From an uncultured Pseudobdellovibrionaceae bacterium (lineage in GTDB: Bacteria > Bdellovibrionota > Bdellovibrionia > Bdellovibrionales > Bdellovibrionaceae), in NCBI GenBank assembly GCA_937900305.1, contig CALCCV010000359.1, positions 1-5,104 on the forward strand: 5,104 nucleotides of DNA, read 5' to 3'. The notes under the pieces were generated by a model, which had not been told where the DNA came from, searched no databases, and saw only the letters and a program-made list of their open reading frames with translations. The position numbers and the translations under genes are program-made. This document shows positions 1 to 5,104 of the stretch, piece after piece (the first letter of the stretch is position 1; every line of letters starts with the position of its first letter).

Positions 1-22
1 CTACACGACGCTCTTCCGATCT
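1..22 (+). other. Illumina TruSeq adapter remnant (left end)
   Basis: The first 22 bases match the 3' end of the TruSeq universal (read 1 side) adapter, ending in GCTCTTCCGATCT. They are library sequence, not genome. Genomic sequence starts at about base 23, where the reading frame immediately gives conserved MetH residues. Any ORF or start codon that uses these bases should be ignored. Confidence 0.97.
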
Positions 23-23
23 A

Positions 24-1685
24 GGGATCGATGCTTTCATCGTTGAAGATGTGGAAGAAGCGCTGGCCGATTTGGGAAAGCCCCTCTTTGTCATCGAAGG
101 TCCGCTGATGGACGGTATGAAAGTCGTTGGCGATTTGTTTGGTGCCGGCAAAATGTTTTTGCCCCAAGTGGTTAAAAGCGCGCGGGTGATGAAGCGCGCG
201 GTGGCGCACCTTGAGCCTTTGATGGCTAAGGATAAATTGGCTAACTCCTCCGCGACTACATTTTTGATTGCTACAGTAAAAGGGGACGTCCACGATATCG
301 GTAAAAACATTGTGGGAGTCGTGTTGGCTTGCAATGGCTACCGAGTGGTTGACCTGGGAGTGATGGTCCCCGTTGCAAAGATTATCGAAGCGGCTCGTCG
401 CGAGAAGGCTGATTTCATTGGACTTAGCGGATTGATCACGCCGTCTCTGGATGAAATGATTTTCAACGCCAAGGAGTTTCAACGAGAAGGATTTTCAGTG
501 CCGCTCTTGATCGGGGGAGCTACTACGTCAAGGGTGCACACTGCTGTGAAAATCGATTCACACTATGAAGGTCCGGTGATTCATGTCAGCGACGCCTCGT
601 TGGTCATGGAGGCTTGTCGGCAATTTGAAGGTAGCGCTGAAAAAATGGCATTAGCGCTGACTCGGTCGAAGGCGGCGGCGCAAGCCACTCGCGAACATTA
701 TGCACAACAGAAGTCTGATAAGGATTTTGTGCCTTTGGCAGAAGCTAGGGCTAAGAAGTTTCAAACTGATTGGACCCAAGTCGACGTGGCCATTCCCGAA
801 AAAACCGGGATTTTTGAGCTGACTCCATTTTTGAGTGAGGTTCAGGGGTATATCGATTGGTCTCCATTTTTCTGGACCTGGGATTTGAAGGGCACTTATC
901 CAAAAATTCTAGAAAATCCAAAATACGGTGAACAGGCTAAAAATCTGTACAATGATGCCCAGAAGATTTTGAAACAAGCGGGCAAAGAAGGCGTCAAGTT
1001 GCGTGCGATGATCGGAGTCTGGCAGGCCCATTCCGAGGGCGACGATGTTGTTTTGACAGATGATGGTCGTGAACTTGCTAAGTTTTATTTTTTGCGCCAA
1101 CAAAAGCAAAAAGAAGCGCCTAATGGCGTCCACTATTGCTTGTCAGATTTCGTGGCTCCCAAATCCGCGGCGACCAAAGATTATTTAGGTGGATTTGCCG
1201 TGACTGCTGGACCCGAGATTGAAGCTTGGGCTCAGCGATTTGCGGACAAAGGCGATGACTACACTTCGATCTTAATTAAAGCCGTGGCCGATCGATTGGC
1301 CGAGGCCCTGGCCGAATGGTCACATAAGAAAGTTCGCGATTTATTTGGATACGGCCGCAAGGAAGATTTGGCTGTGGAAGAATTGATTCAAGAAAAGTAT
1401 CGAGGGATTCGGCCCGCTCCAGGCTATCCAGCGTGTCCAGATCATTCCGCCAAGTTCACACTTTGGGAGCTGATGGGTGTTCGAGAAAAGTTAGGAATTG
1501 AGCTCACTGAATCGGGCGCCATGATGCCCGGATGCTCGGTTTCTGGATTTTATTTTCAACATCCTAAGTCGACTTATTTTCACATCGGAAAAATTCATGA
1601 GGATCAATTCAAGGACGTTTGCGCTCGTCGCGGATTGACGGATGCAGAAGCTCGGCGATGGTTGAATCCACTCCTCCCGCTGTAA
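24..1685 (+). CDS. metH: Cobalamin-dependent methionine synthase, C-terminal part (5' truncated)
   Basis: MetH transfers a methyl group from 5-methyltetrahydrofolate through cobalamin to homocysteine, making methionine in the cytoplasm. Numbering starts at the first genomic codon (base 24). The first ~65 residues are the four-helix cobalamin cap (EGPLMDGMKVVGDLFGAGKM). The B12-binding Rossmann domain follows, with DVHDIG at 88-93; His90 is the expected lower axial cobalt ligand. SGLITPSLDEM and GGATTSRVH belong to the same domain. From about residue 240 comes the reactivation domain, which remethylates oxidised cobalamin with SAM; RPAPGYPACPDH at 463-474 is its SAM-binding signature. The C-terminus (RRWLNPLLPL) looks natural. 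Full MetH has about 1,200 residues, so the homocysteine and folate domains lie off the contig, or on a separate gene in split-MetH organisms. The GTG at 51 is an internal valine codon, since conserved sequence (GIDAFIVED) precedes it. The gene overlaps trmK by 28 bases. Confidence 0.97.
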   Translation, partial: GIDAFIVEDVEEALADLGKPLFVIEGPLMDGMKVVGDLFGAGKMFLPQVVKSARVMKRAVAHLEPLMAKDKLANSSATTFLIATVKGDVHDIGKNIVGVVLACNGYRVVDLGVMVPVAKIIEAARREKADFIGLSGLITPSLDEMIFNAKEFQREGFSVPLLIGGATTSRVHTAVKIDSHYEGPVIHVSDASLVMEACRQFEGSAEKMALALTRSKAAAQATREHYAQQKSDKDFVPLAEARAKKFQTDWTQVDVAIPEKTGIFELTPFLSEVQGYIDWSPFFWTWDLKGTYPKILENPKYGEQAKNLYNDAQKILKQAGKEGVKLRAMIGVWQAHSEGDDVVLTDDGRELAKFYFLRQQKQKEAPNGVHYCLSDFVAPKSAATKDYLGGFAVTAGPEIEAWAQRFADKGDDYTSILIKAVADRLAEALAEWSHKKVRDLFGYGRKEDLAVEELIQEKYRGIRPAPGYPACPDHSAKFTLWELMGVREKLGIELTESGAMMPGCSVSGFYFQHPKSTYFHIGKIHEDQFKDVCARRGLTDAEARRWLNPLLPL

Positions 1686-2224
1686 AAATCTCCGCCAGGC
1701 GCAGGATCTATCCGCGCCTGCAATTTTTAGCGACTCACGTTCTGCAGGGCCAACCGCTCTGGGATCTGTGTTGTGATCATGGAATTTTAGGGGCCGAGGC
1801 GCTCGCGGCCAACCGAGTTCCATATGTTTATTTCGTAGATAGTTCCCCCTTGATTCGGTTGAAACTTCAGCGTGTTCCCGAATCTGAAACTTTCCATCAA
1901 CGGTGGAGTTTTTCGATCGCTGACGCTCGAGATCTCGCACCTCAGTTTTGTGGGACGATCGCCATTGCCGGTATTGGTGGCTTGCTGATGACCTCCATTT
2001 TACAAACCATTGCCGAACGGTCGAGACTCGCGCAAATCAAGCGCCTCATCTTGAATCCCTTTTGTGATGAAGATGTCGTGTTGGAGTTTGTGAAAAATCA
2101 GTGGTTTTCACCCGAACCGAAAAATCAGGACACTTGCGAGCTGGCCTCTCGGGTAGAAGAGTTTCAATTTTTTGAACGAGGTCGAACTCGAAGAATTTTT
2201 TGCATTGATTTCAATGGGATTTAG
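1658..2224 (+). CDS. trmK: TrmK-like tRNA (adenine-22-N1)-methyltransferase
   Basis: This is a class I SAM-dependent methyltransferase of the TrmK family (COG2384), which methylates N1 of adenine 22 in tRNA. The 188-residue protein begins with a basic helix (ISARRRIYPRLQFLATHVL, 11-29). The SAM-binding loop is WDLCCDHG at 35-42, in place of the family's typical ADIGTDH. An acidic strand end, VDSSP at 60-64, and an AD at 88-89 follow. The hallmark IAIAGIGG is at 101-108, and LILNPF at 130-135 matches the family's LILQP position. Known TrmK proteins have about 230 residues with a C-terminal coiled-coil; that part seems short or absent here. I chose ATG at 1658 because the homology starts just after it. 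AGAAG at 1646-1650 is a weak ribosome binding site 7 bases upstream. A TTG at 1619 would add 13 unconserved residues. The start lies inside metH, suggesting translational coupling. The family call is firm, but the exact tRNA substrate is inferred. Confidence 0.8.
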   Translation: MVESTPPAVKISARRRIYPRLQFLATHVLQGQPLWDLCCDHGILGAEALAANRVPYVYFVDSSPLIRLKLQRVPESETFHQRWSFSIADARDLAPQFCGTIAIAGIGGLLMTSILQTIAERSRLAQIKRLILNPFCDEDVVLEFVKNQWFSPEPKNQDTCELASRVEEFQFFERGRTRRIFCIDFNGI

Positions 2225-2281
2225 GGGCTTCCTCTCAAAGTCTTAGGTGCTGGTTTTCAAAGTTGATTTAGAGGGAAGCCC
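2225..2281. repeat. 57-base imperfect inverted repeat after trmK
   Basis: GGGCTTCCTCT (2225-2235) pairs with AGAGGGAAGCCC (2270-2281), with one bulged base, around a 34-base loop. It begins directly after the trmK stop codon. Neither strand has a T-run after the stem, so it is not a standard intrinsic terminator. It could act as an mRNA 3' end, as a weak bidirectional terminator between the convergent genes, or be a small repeat element. The loop holds two copies of TCAAAGT (2235-2241 and 2257-2263). The rest of the gap, up to 2352, holds only a weak AT-rich 7-bp hairpin (2285-2291 with 2302-2308). Confidence 0.5.
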
Positions 2282-2352
2282 GAGATGAATTTTAGAACGA
2301 GAATTCATTTATTGGCAACAGAAACTGGCGAGCTTGTTTGGTGCTTGAATAT

Positions 2353-2745
2353 TCACAACACGCAAATCAGTGTTTCGCTCACACGTTCGTGCATTTGTGA
2401 ATCAAAGTCGTGCACAAAGTAAGAGATTTTGGCTTTTGAGCTGCCCTGTTTCCAGGTCAGAGTTGAATTTGTGCGAGTAAAGCCTTTGTGAACGAGGTCT
2501 TCACCGAAATTCCAAATTTTGGTTTTCGAATCAGGATCAGATTTCAGATTCAAAATCTGATTTTTGTCAGAACCCAATCCTTCGATCAACAGCGTGAATT
2601 GATTTGCAGAGTTTGAAGTTTCAACGGTGTAGTTCGCGTCTGTGTCATCACCTTTGCAATTCAAAAGTGAAGCGCTTGCCAATGTTGAAGTCAGAAATAT
2701 CCCCATTAAGATTCCGAAGCGGAAAATACCCTTGATTGATTTCAT
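2353..2745 (-). CDS. Small exported protein of unknown function
   Basis: I do not recognise this 130-residue protein. The N-terminus is a clear Sec signal peptide: basic MKSIKGIFRF, hydrophobic GILMGIFLTSTL, then ASA|S, giving likely cleavage after residue 25. The mature part has about 105 residues. It is rich in Ser, Thr, Asn and Asp, and alternating polar and hydrophobic stretches (FTLLIEGL, STLTWKQG, KISYFVHDF) suggest a beta-rich fold. It has two cysteines, Cys30 near the mature N-terminus (LLNCKGDD) and Cys128 three residues from the end (LICVL), which could form a disulfide joining the two ends. LLNC lacks the small residue a lipobox needs before Cys, so a lipoprotein is unlikely. A GTG at 2763 would add six residues ahead of the signal peptide, so I prefer ATG at 2745. 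Neither start has a good Shine-Dalgarno. The protein is probably periplasmic or secreted. The gene is convergent with trmK and separated from pgi by a terminator. Confidence 0.75.
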   Translation of the reverse strand: MKSIKGIFRFGILMGIFLTSTLASASLLNCKGDDTDANYTVETSNSANQFTLLIEGLGSDKNQILNLKSDPDSKTKIWNFGEDLVHKGFTRTNSTLTWKQGSSKAKISYFVHDFDSQMHERVSETLICVL

Positions 2746-2775
2746 GTAAGGAAAAGATACCACACCATTGTTTGG

Positions 2776-2795
2776 TTGTCCGAATCGGCAGACAA
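2776..2795. repeat. Dyad symmetry near the predicted start of transcription
   Basis: TTGTC (2776-2780) and GACAA (2791-2795) form an inverted repeat. Between them lies a second, offset palindrome, CCGA-A-TCGG (2780-2788). The dyad overlaps the end of the putative -10 and the predicted transcription start of the small exported protein. It could be a repressor operator or a hairpin in the leader. It is short enough to be chance. Confidence 0.3.
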
Positions 2796-2823
2796 TTATT
2801 CACTTCACCAGAAAGGCTTTCAG
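2795..2823 (-). promoter_or_regulatory. Possible sigma70-type promoter for the small exported protein
   Basis: On the minus strand, CTGAAA (2818-2823) and AATAAT (2795-2800) are separated by 17 bases and match the -35 and -10 consensus at 4/6 and 5/6 positions. The transcript would start near 2788, leaving a leader of about 43 bases before the ATG at 2745. A weaker alternative is TTGTCT (2790-2795) with AACAAT (2767-2772), also 17 bases apart. The terminator upstream implies that this gene needs its own promoter, but these matches are modest and untested. Confidence 0.3.
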
Positions 2824-2872
2824 AGCTGAACAAACTTTGGTGACCACAGACTTTACACTTCCAAAAAAGACG

Positions 2873-2897
2873 AAAAAAGCCGCTCGGTGGCAGCTTT
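2873..2897 (-). terminator. Rho-independent terminator after pgi
   Basis: Read on the minus strand, AAAGCTGC (2897-2890) and GCGGCTTT (2883-2876) form an 8-bp stem with one G-U pair around a six-base loop. The stem runs into a T-tract ending at 2873, and a second T6 run follows at 2868-2863. It lies 63 bases past the pgi stop and should end the HAD phosphatase-pgi transcript, separating it from the small exported protein gene. Confidence 0.82.
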
Positions 2898-2903
2898 GAG
2901 CTG

Positions 2904-2922
2904 AGCACTTTTGAAGAGTGCT
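2904..2922 (-). other. Second hairpin just upstream of the pgi terminator
   Basis: AGCACT and AGTGCT form a perfect 6-bp stem around a 7-base loop, 6 bases before the terminator hairpin in the pgi transcript. It has no T-tract directly after it. It may protect the mRNA 3' end or form a tandem structure with the terminator. Confidence 0.4.
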
Positions 2923-2959
2923 GGCAGATCGCGGTTTAGGACTTGATCGCCATCCGTGC

Positions 2960-4204
2960 TCAATCTGCGCCATTTTGGAGGAGCTCGCGGGCGATGTTCT
3001 TGCCGAGCTCGACTCCGGGTTGATCATAGGCATTCAGGTTTAGGTGCTCGGCGAGTAAAGCAATCACCCACTGGAAATTCATGAAAAGAGTGGCGAGAGT
3101 GGCTTCGTCGAAAGTTTGTATTTCGATTCGAGCGGTAGAAATTTGATTTTGGACTAGGGCTTGCTCTGTCGCTTGGGCTTCGGCAGCGAGAACTTTGCCG
3201 ATGGCTTTTCCGTTGAGATACTCCATCGGAGTCATCGCGTGCTGGACCGAAAAAAGCGGGCTTTGTTCGGCTTCGAGCAGACGGATGAAAACCACGAATT
3301 TATCCTTGGTCCCTTCCATCACTTGTTGCAAAAGGGAATGCTGGTCTTGCGTCCCTAAGGCCCAAAATGGTGAACTCACTCGCGAAGGGGCCTTGTTTTT
3401 TCGATCGGCAGATTTGGCGAGGGATTCGGCCCATAACTGATTCAACCAAAGACCCAGAGACTTAAGCCGCCAGCTGTAACACCAAAAAAAAGTGATCCAC
3501 TCTTGTCGTTCGAAACTTTTTAAAGCTTGTTCCGAAAATTGAAGAACAAAATCTTTGTCAAAGGCGCGAGCTCCTTTTTCAAAATGGGCCAAATCCAATC
3601 CAAGAAAAACGGCAGGCACCAGGCCAACGGCAGTGAGAACTGAAAATCGCCCGCCAATTTCAGGAATCGCGAGAGTCGTGAGTGAGTTTTCCGAAGCCCA
3701 TCGACCCAGAGGATTGTTGTTAGGATCTGTGACGACCCAAATGTGATCTTTCGGAATCAGCTGATTTTTTTTCAGAAGATCAATGCAAGCGGAAAGACTG
3801 GACAGGGTTTCCATTGTTTTACCGCTTTTTGAGACTGTCAGAAACAATGTTTTTTTAACATCAATTTGGCCAAAAACTTCAGCCGTTTGATGAGGATCTA
3901 CGTTGTCCAAGAAGTGAAGTTTTTTGCTCGCATCCACTTTGAATTTGCACGAATCATAGATCACTTGGGTCCCGATGGAACTGCCACCGCTGCCGATAAT
4001 GACCATGTGCTGGTAGCTAACCCTGGCCTTGTGGCCGAATTCGCGTGCCGTCGCCCAAATGCTCGGATCTGTCAAAATCTGCGCAAAGGGAGGGGGAGTT
4101 TGTTCAAGACGTTGCCAAGCCCTTAGAAGATTTTCCTGCAGGGAAGGATCGCGAGGGAGTGAGGTTGCAAAACGAATTGAGGGGACTAAAGATTGAGTCA
4201 TCAT
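2960..4204 (-). CDS. pgi: Glucose-6-phosphate isomerase (short form)
   Basis: Pgi interconverts glucose 6-phosphate and fructose 6-phosphate in the cytoplasm, linking glycolysis with gluconeogenesis and sugar-nucleotide synthesis. The 414 residues carry the family features in order: GSGGSSIG (71-78) and SKSGKTMET (125-133) bind the sugar phosphate, and GGRFSVLTAVGL (184-195) is a signature whose Arg186 is catalytic. The probable base is Glu260 in LWAESLAK. His289 (GTQDQHS) and Lys402, in the DQPGVELGK signature (394-402), complete the active site. All expected catalytic residues are present, so the protein should be active despite being shorter than the usual 440-550 residues. There are two consecutive ATG codons, at 4204 and 4201. 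GGAG at 4212-4209 is 4 bases from the first and 7 from the second, so the second fits ribosome spacing better. The gene starts 15 bases after the HAD phosphatase stop, in a probable operon, and ends at an intrinsic terminator. Confidence 0.96.
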   Translation of the reverse strand: MMTQSLVPSIRFATSLPRDPSLQENLLRAWQRLEQTPPPFAQILTDPSIWATAREFGHKARVSYQHMVIIGSGGSSIGTQVIYDSCKFKVDASKKLHFLDNVDPHQTAEVFGQIDVKKTLFLTVSKSGKTMETLSSLSACIDLLKKNQLIPKDHIWVVTDPNNNPLGRWASENSLTTLAIPEIGGRFSVLTAVGLVPAVFLGLDLAHFEKGARAFDKDFVLQFSEQALKSFERQEWITFFWCYSWRLKSLGLWLNQLWAESLAKSADRKNKAPSRVSSPFWALGTQDQHSLLQQVMEGTKDKFVVFIRLLEAEQSPLFSVQHAMTPMEYLNGKAIGKVLAAEAQATEQALVQNQISTARIEIQTFDEATLATLFMNFQWVIALLAEHLNLNAYDQPGVELGKNIARELLQNGAD

Positions 4205-4208
4205 ATTT

Positions 4209-4212
4209 CTCC
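4209..4212 (-). promoter_or_regulatory. Shine-Dalgarno of pgi
   Basis: GGAG on the minus strand lies in the 15-base gap between the HAD phosphatase stop and pgi. The spacing is 4 bases to the ATG at 4204 and 7 bases to the ATG at 4201. This favours initiation at the second ATG, giving a 413-residue protein, although both may be used. Confidence 0.65.
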
Positions 4213-4219
4213 AGGCTCG

Positions 4220-5074
4220 TCAGGAAATGTAATCCGAAGGTTGAAAGGAATTCAAGTCACCAAGTTCAGTGACGGCGTCGGGATAGCTCTGGTGTGTTTT
4301 TTGACCAATCAGCAATTTATGGCGCAGTCCCAGATTGTGACCCAGCTCCATGTCGACCAAAGAGTCACCAATCACGATCGAGTTGGCAAAATCAATTCGG
4401 TACAACGCTAAGGCCTGCGCCAAAGAACCCGTGTTGGGTTTGCGCCAGGTGGGATTTAAAAATCCAAGAGACGTTTTGGCTTCACGAAAAACGCTGGCTG
4501 ATAGGCAAAGATCCAATCGCGCGCCGGCGTTCGCAAGATCATTCAGCATTTGAGTTTGCACAGCCTCCCACTGCCCAACGGAGATCAGCCCCCGGCCCAA
4601 ACCAGATTGATTCGTTAGCAAGATGGTGATCCATCCAGCGCGGTTCGCCAAACGGATAAGGTCCACGACTTTTGGAATCAGCTTCACTTGCGTGGGATCA
4701 GAGAGATAGTGAATGTGTTCGATGACCGTGCCGTCGCGATCTAAAATCAGCGCGGGCTGCTGACCAAATCCAAGTTTAGAAGTTTTTGTGGTGTGAGGAG
4801 CCAGAAGCTGCAAATAGGCTTTGAGTTTACTCAGCGTTTCGCCAGCGTCCGCGTCGGGAAATCCCCGCACTCGCAGCGTCCCTTCTTGCAGAGAGATGCC
4901 CAAGCCAGCACTCGGTCTGGTCACTGGATTTTTAGAGTGCGGATTGGCGCTGATAAAGACATCGGCCATCGCATTAGACCCTTCGGCACAACTGAAAAAA
5001 GATGTTTGTTTGAGAAACTCAACAAAGGGTTGCGTTTGCAGCTCGGTGTCTTCACAAGACCAGCGAAGTTTTTC
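4220..5074 (-). CDS. HAD-IIIA phosphatase, GmhB-like, with unidentified N-terminal extension (5' truncated)
   Basis: Numbering runs from the first genomic codon (base 5074). Residues ~107-284 form a HAD-superfamily phosphatase resembling D-glycero-D-manno-heptose 1,7-bisphosphate phosphatase (GmhB) and the histidinol-phosphatase half of HisB. The nucleophile and acid/base motif is DRDGT, with Asp112 and Asp114; motif II is TNQSG (154-158), followed by GRG; Lys212 lies in RKP; the Mg-binding GDSLVD has Asp237 and Asp241. GmhB makes the heptose precursor of the LPS core, so that role is likely but not proven. The zinc-binding Cys/His loop of typical GmhB is mostly missing: only Cys190 is plausible, and the CxC before RKP reads PTW. 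Residues 1-~105 are not part of the HAD fold and I do not recognise them; they may be the end of a fused enzyme. The apparent GTG start at 5089 and five residues after it come from the adapter, so the true start lies off the contig. pgi follows after 15 bases. Confidence 0.85.
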   Translation of the reverse strand, partial: EKLRWSCEDTELQTQPFVEFLKQTSFFSCAEGSNAMADVFISANPHSKNPVTRPSAGLGISLQEGTLRVRGFPDADAGETLSKLKAYLQLLAPHTTKTSKLGFGQQPALILDRDGTVIEHIHYLSDPTQVKLIPKVVDLIRLANRAGWITILLTNQSGLGRGLISVGQWEAVQTQMLNDLANAGARLDLCLSASVFREAKTSLGFLNPTWRKPNTGSLAQALALYRIDFANSIVIGDSLVDMELGHNLGLRHKLLIGQKTHQSYPDAVTELGDLNSFQPSDYIS

Positions 5075-5104
5075 AGATCGGAAGAGCACACGTCTGAACT
5101 CCAG
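5075..5104 (+). other. Illumina TruSeq adapter remnant (right end)
   Basis: The last 30 bases begin with AGATCGGAAGAGC and continue through the TruSeq index-side adapter to its ...CTCCAG. They are library sequence. The junction could lie a few bases either way if the genome happens to share bases with the adapter. Translating into this sequence creates a false start for the HAD phosphatase gene. Confidence 0.98.

Noticed and set aside
51..53. GTG as the start of metH
   Set aside because: Conserved MetH sequence (GIDAFIVED) lies in frame upstream, so this is an internal valine codon in a gene truncated by the contig end.
21..482. 153-residue ORF antisense to metH
   Set aside because: It lies opposite conserved MetH codons and reaches into the adapter. 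Its composition is that of a reverse-strand shadow.
1491..1940. 149-residue minus-strand ORF spanning the metH-trmK junction
   Set aside because: It is antisense to two real coding regions, and I recognise no motif in it.
2285..2308. ATGAATT/AATTCAT hairpin as a terminator
   Set aside because: The stem is AT-rich and only 7 bp, and neither strand has a proper T-tract after it.
2656..2667. Possible lipobox at Cys30 of the small exported protein
   Set aside because: LLNC has Asn before the Cys, where a lipobox needs Gly, Ala or Ser. A signal peptidase I site (ASA|S) fits better.
2648..2908. Minus-strand ORF with a CKVCGH zinc-ribbon-like stretch
   Set aside because: It begins inside the terminator region after pgi, reads through the terminator stem and T-tracts, and overlaps the signal-peptide gene in another frame. 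The CxxC is most likely chance.
2800..3033. Minus-strand ORF overlapping the 3' end of pgi
   Set aside because: It overlaps the well-supported C-terminus of Pgi out of frame, runs through the terminator, and has low-complexity Ser/Lys composition with no recognisable domain.

Overview
This window is a 5.1-kb contig of ordinary bacterial chromosome, about 5,052 bases long, with an untrimmed Illumina TruSeq adapter at each end (1-22 and 5075-5104). Both outermost genes are therefore cut by the ends of the contig, and their apparent start codons are artefacts. The genes suggest a Gram-negative bacterium. They include cobalamin-dependent methionine synthase, a HAD phosphatase of the kind that makes LPS heptose, a short glucose-6-phosphate isomerase and a small exported protein. 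The overall style resembles delta-type proteobacteria such as Bdellovibrionota, but this is an impression from gene style and moderate GC, not a demonstrated assignment.

Left half, plus strand: the C-terminal 553 residues of MetH (24-1685) carry the cobalamin cap, the B12-binding domain and the SAM-dependent reactivation domain. MetH overlaps by 28 bases a short TrmK-type tRNA adenine-22 N1-methyltransferase (1658-2224). The two were probably co-transcribed and translationally coupled. A 57-base imperfect inverted repeat follows the trmK stop, in the 128-base gap between convergent genes.

Right half, minus strand, read from the right edge leftwards: a HAD-IIIA phosphatase with an unidentified N-terminal extension (4220-5074) is followed after 15 bases by pgi (2960-4204). 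These look like an operon that ends at a clear intrinsic terminator (2873-2897). Beyond it is a separately transcribed gene for a 130-residue exported protein of unknown function (2353-2745), with a plausible weak promoter and a dyad near its predicted transcription start.

I see no RNA gene, CRISPR array, transposase, phage gene or toxin-antitoxin pair, and nothing that amounts to an undescribed system. The points worth a second look are the adapter-bounded ends, the HAD protein with its missing zinc loop and unexplained N-terminus, the small two-cysteine exported protein and a few intergenic inverted repeats.
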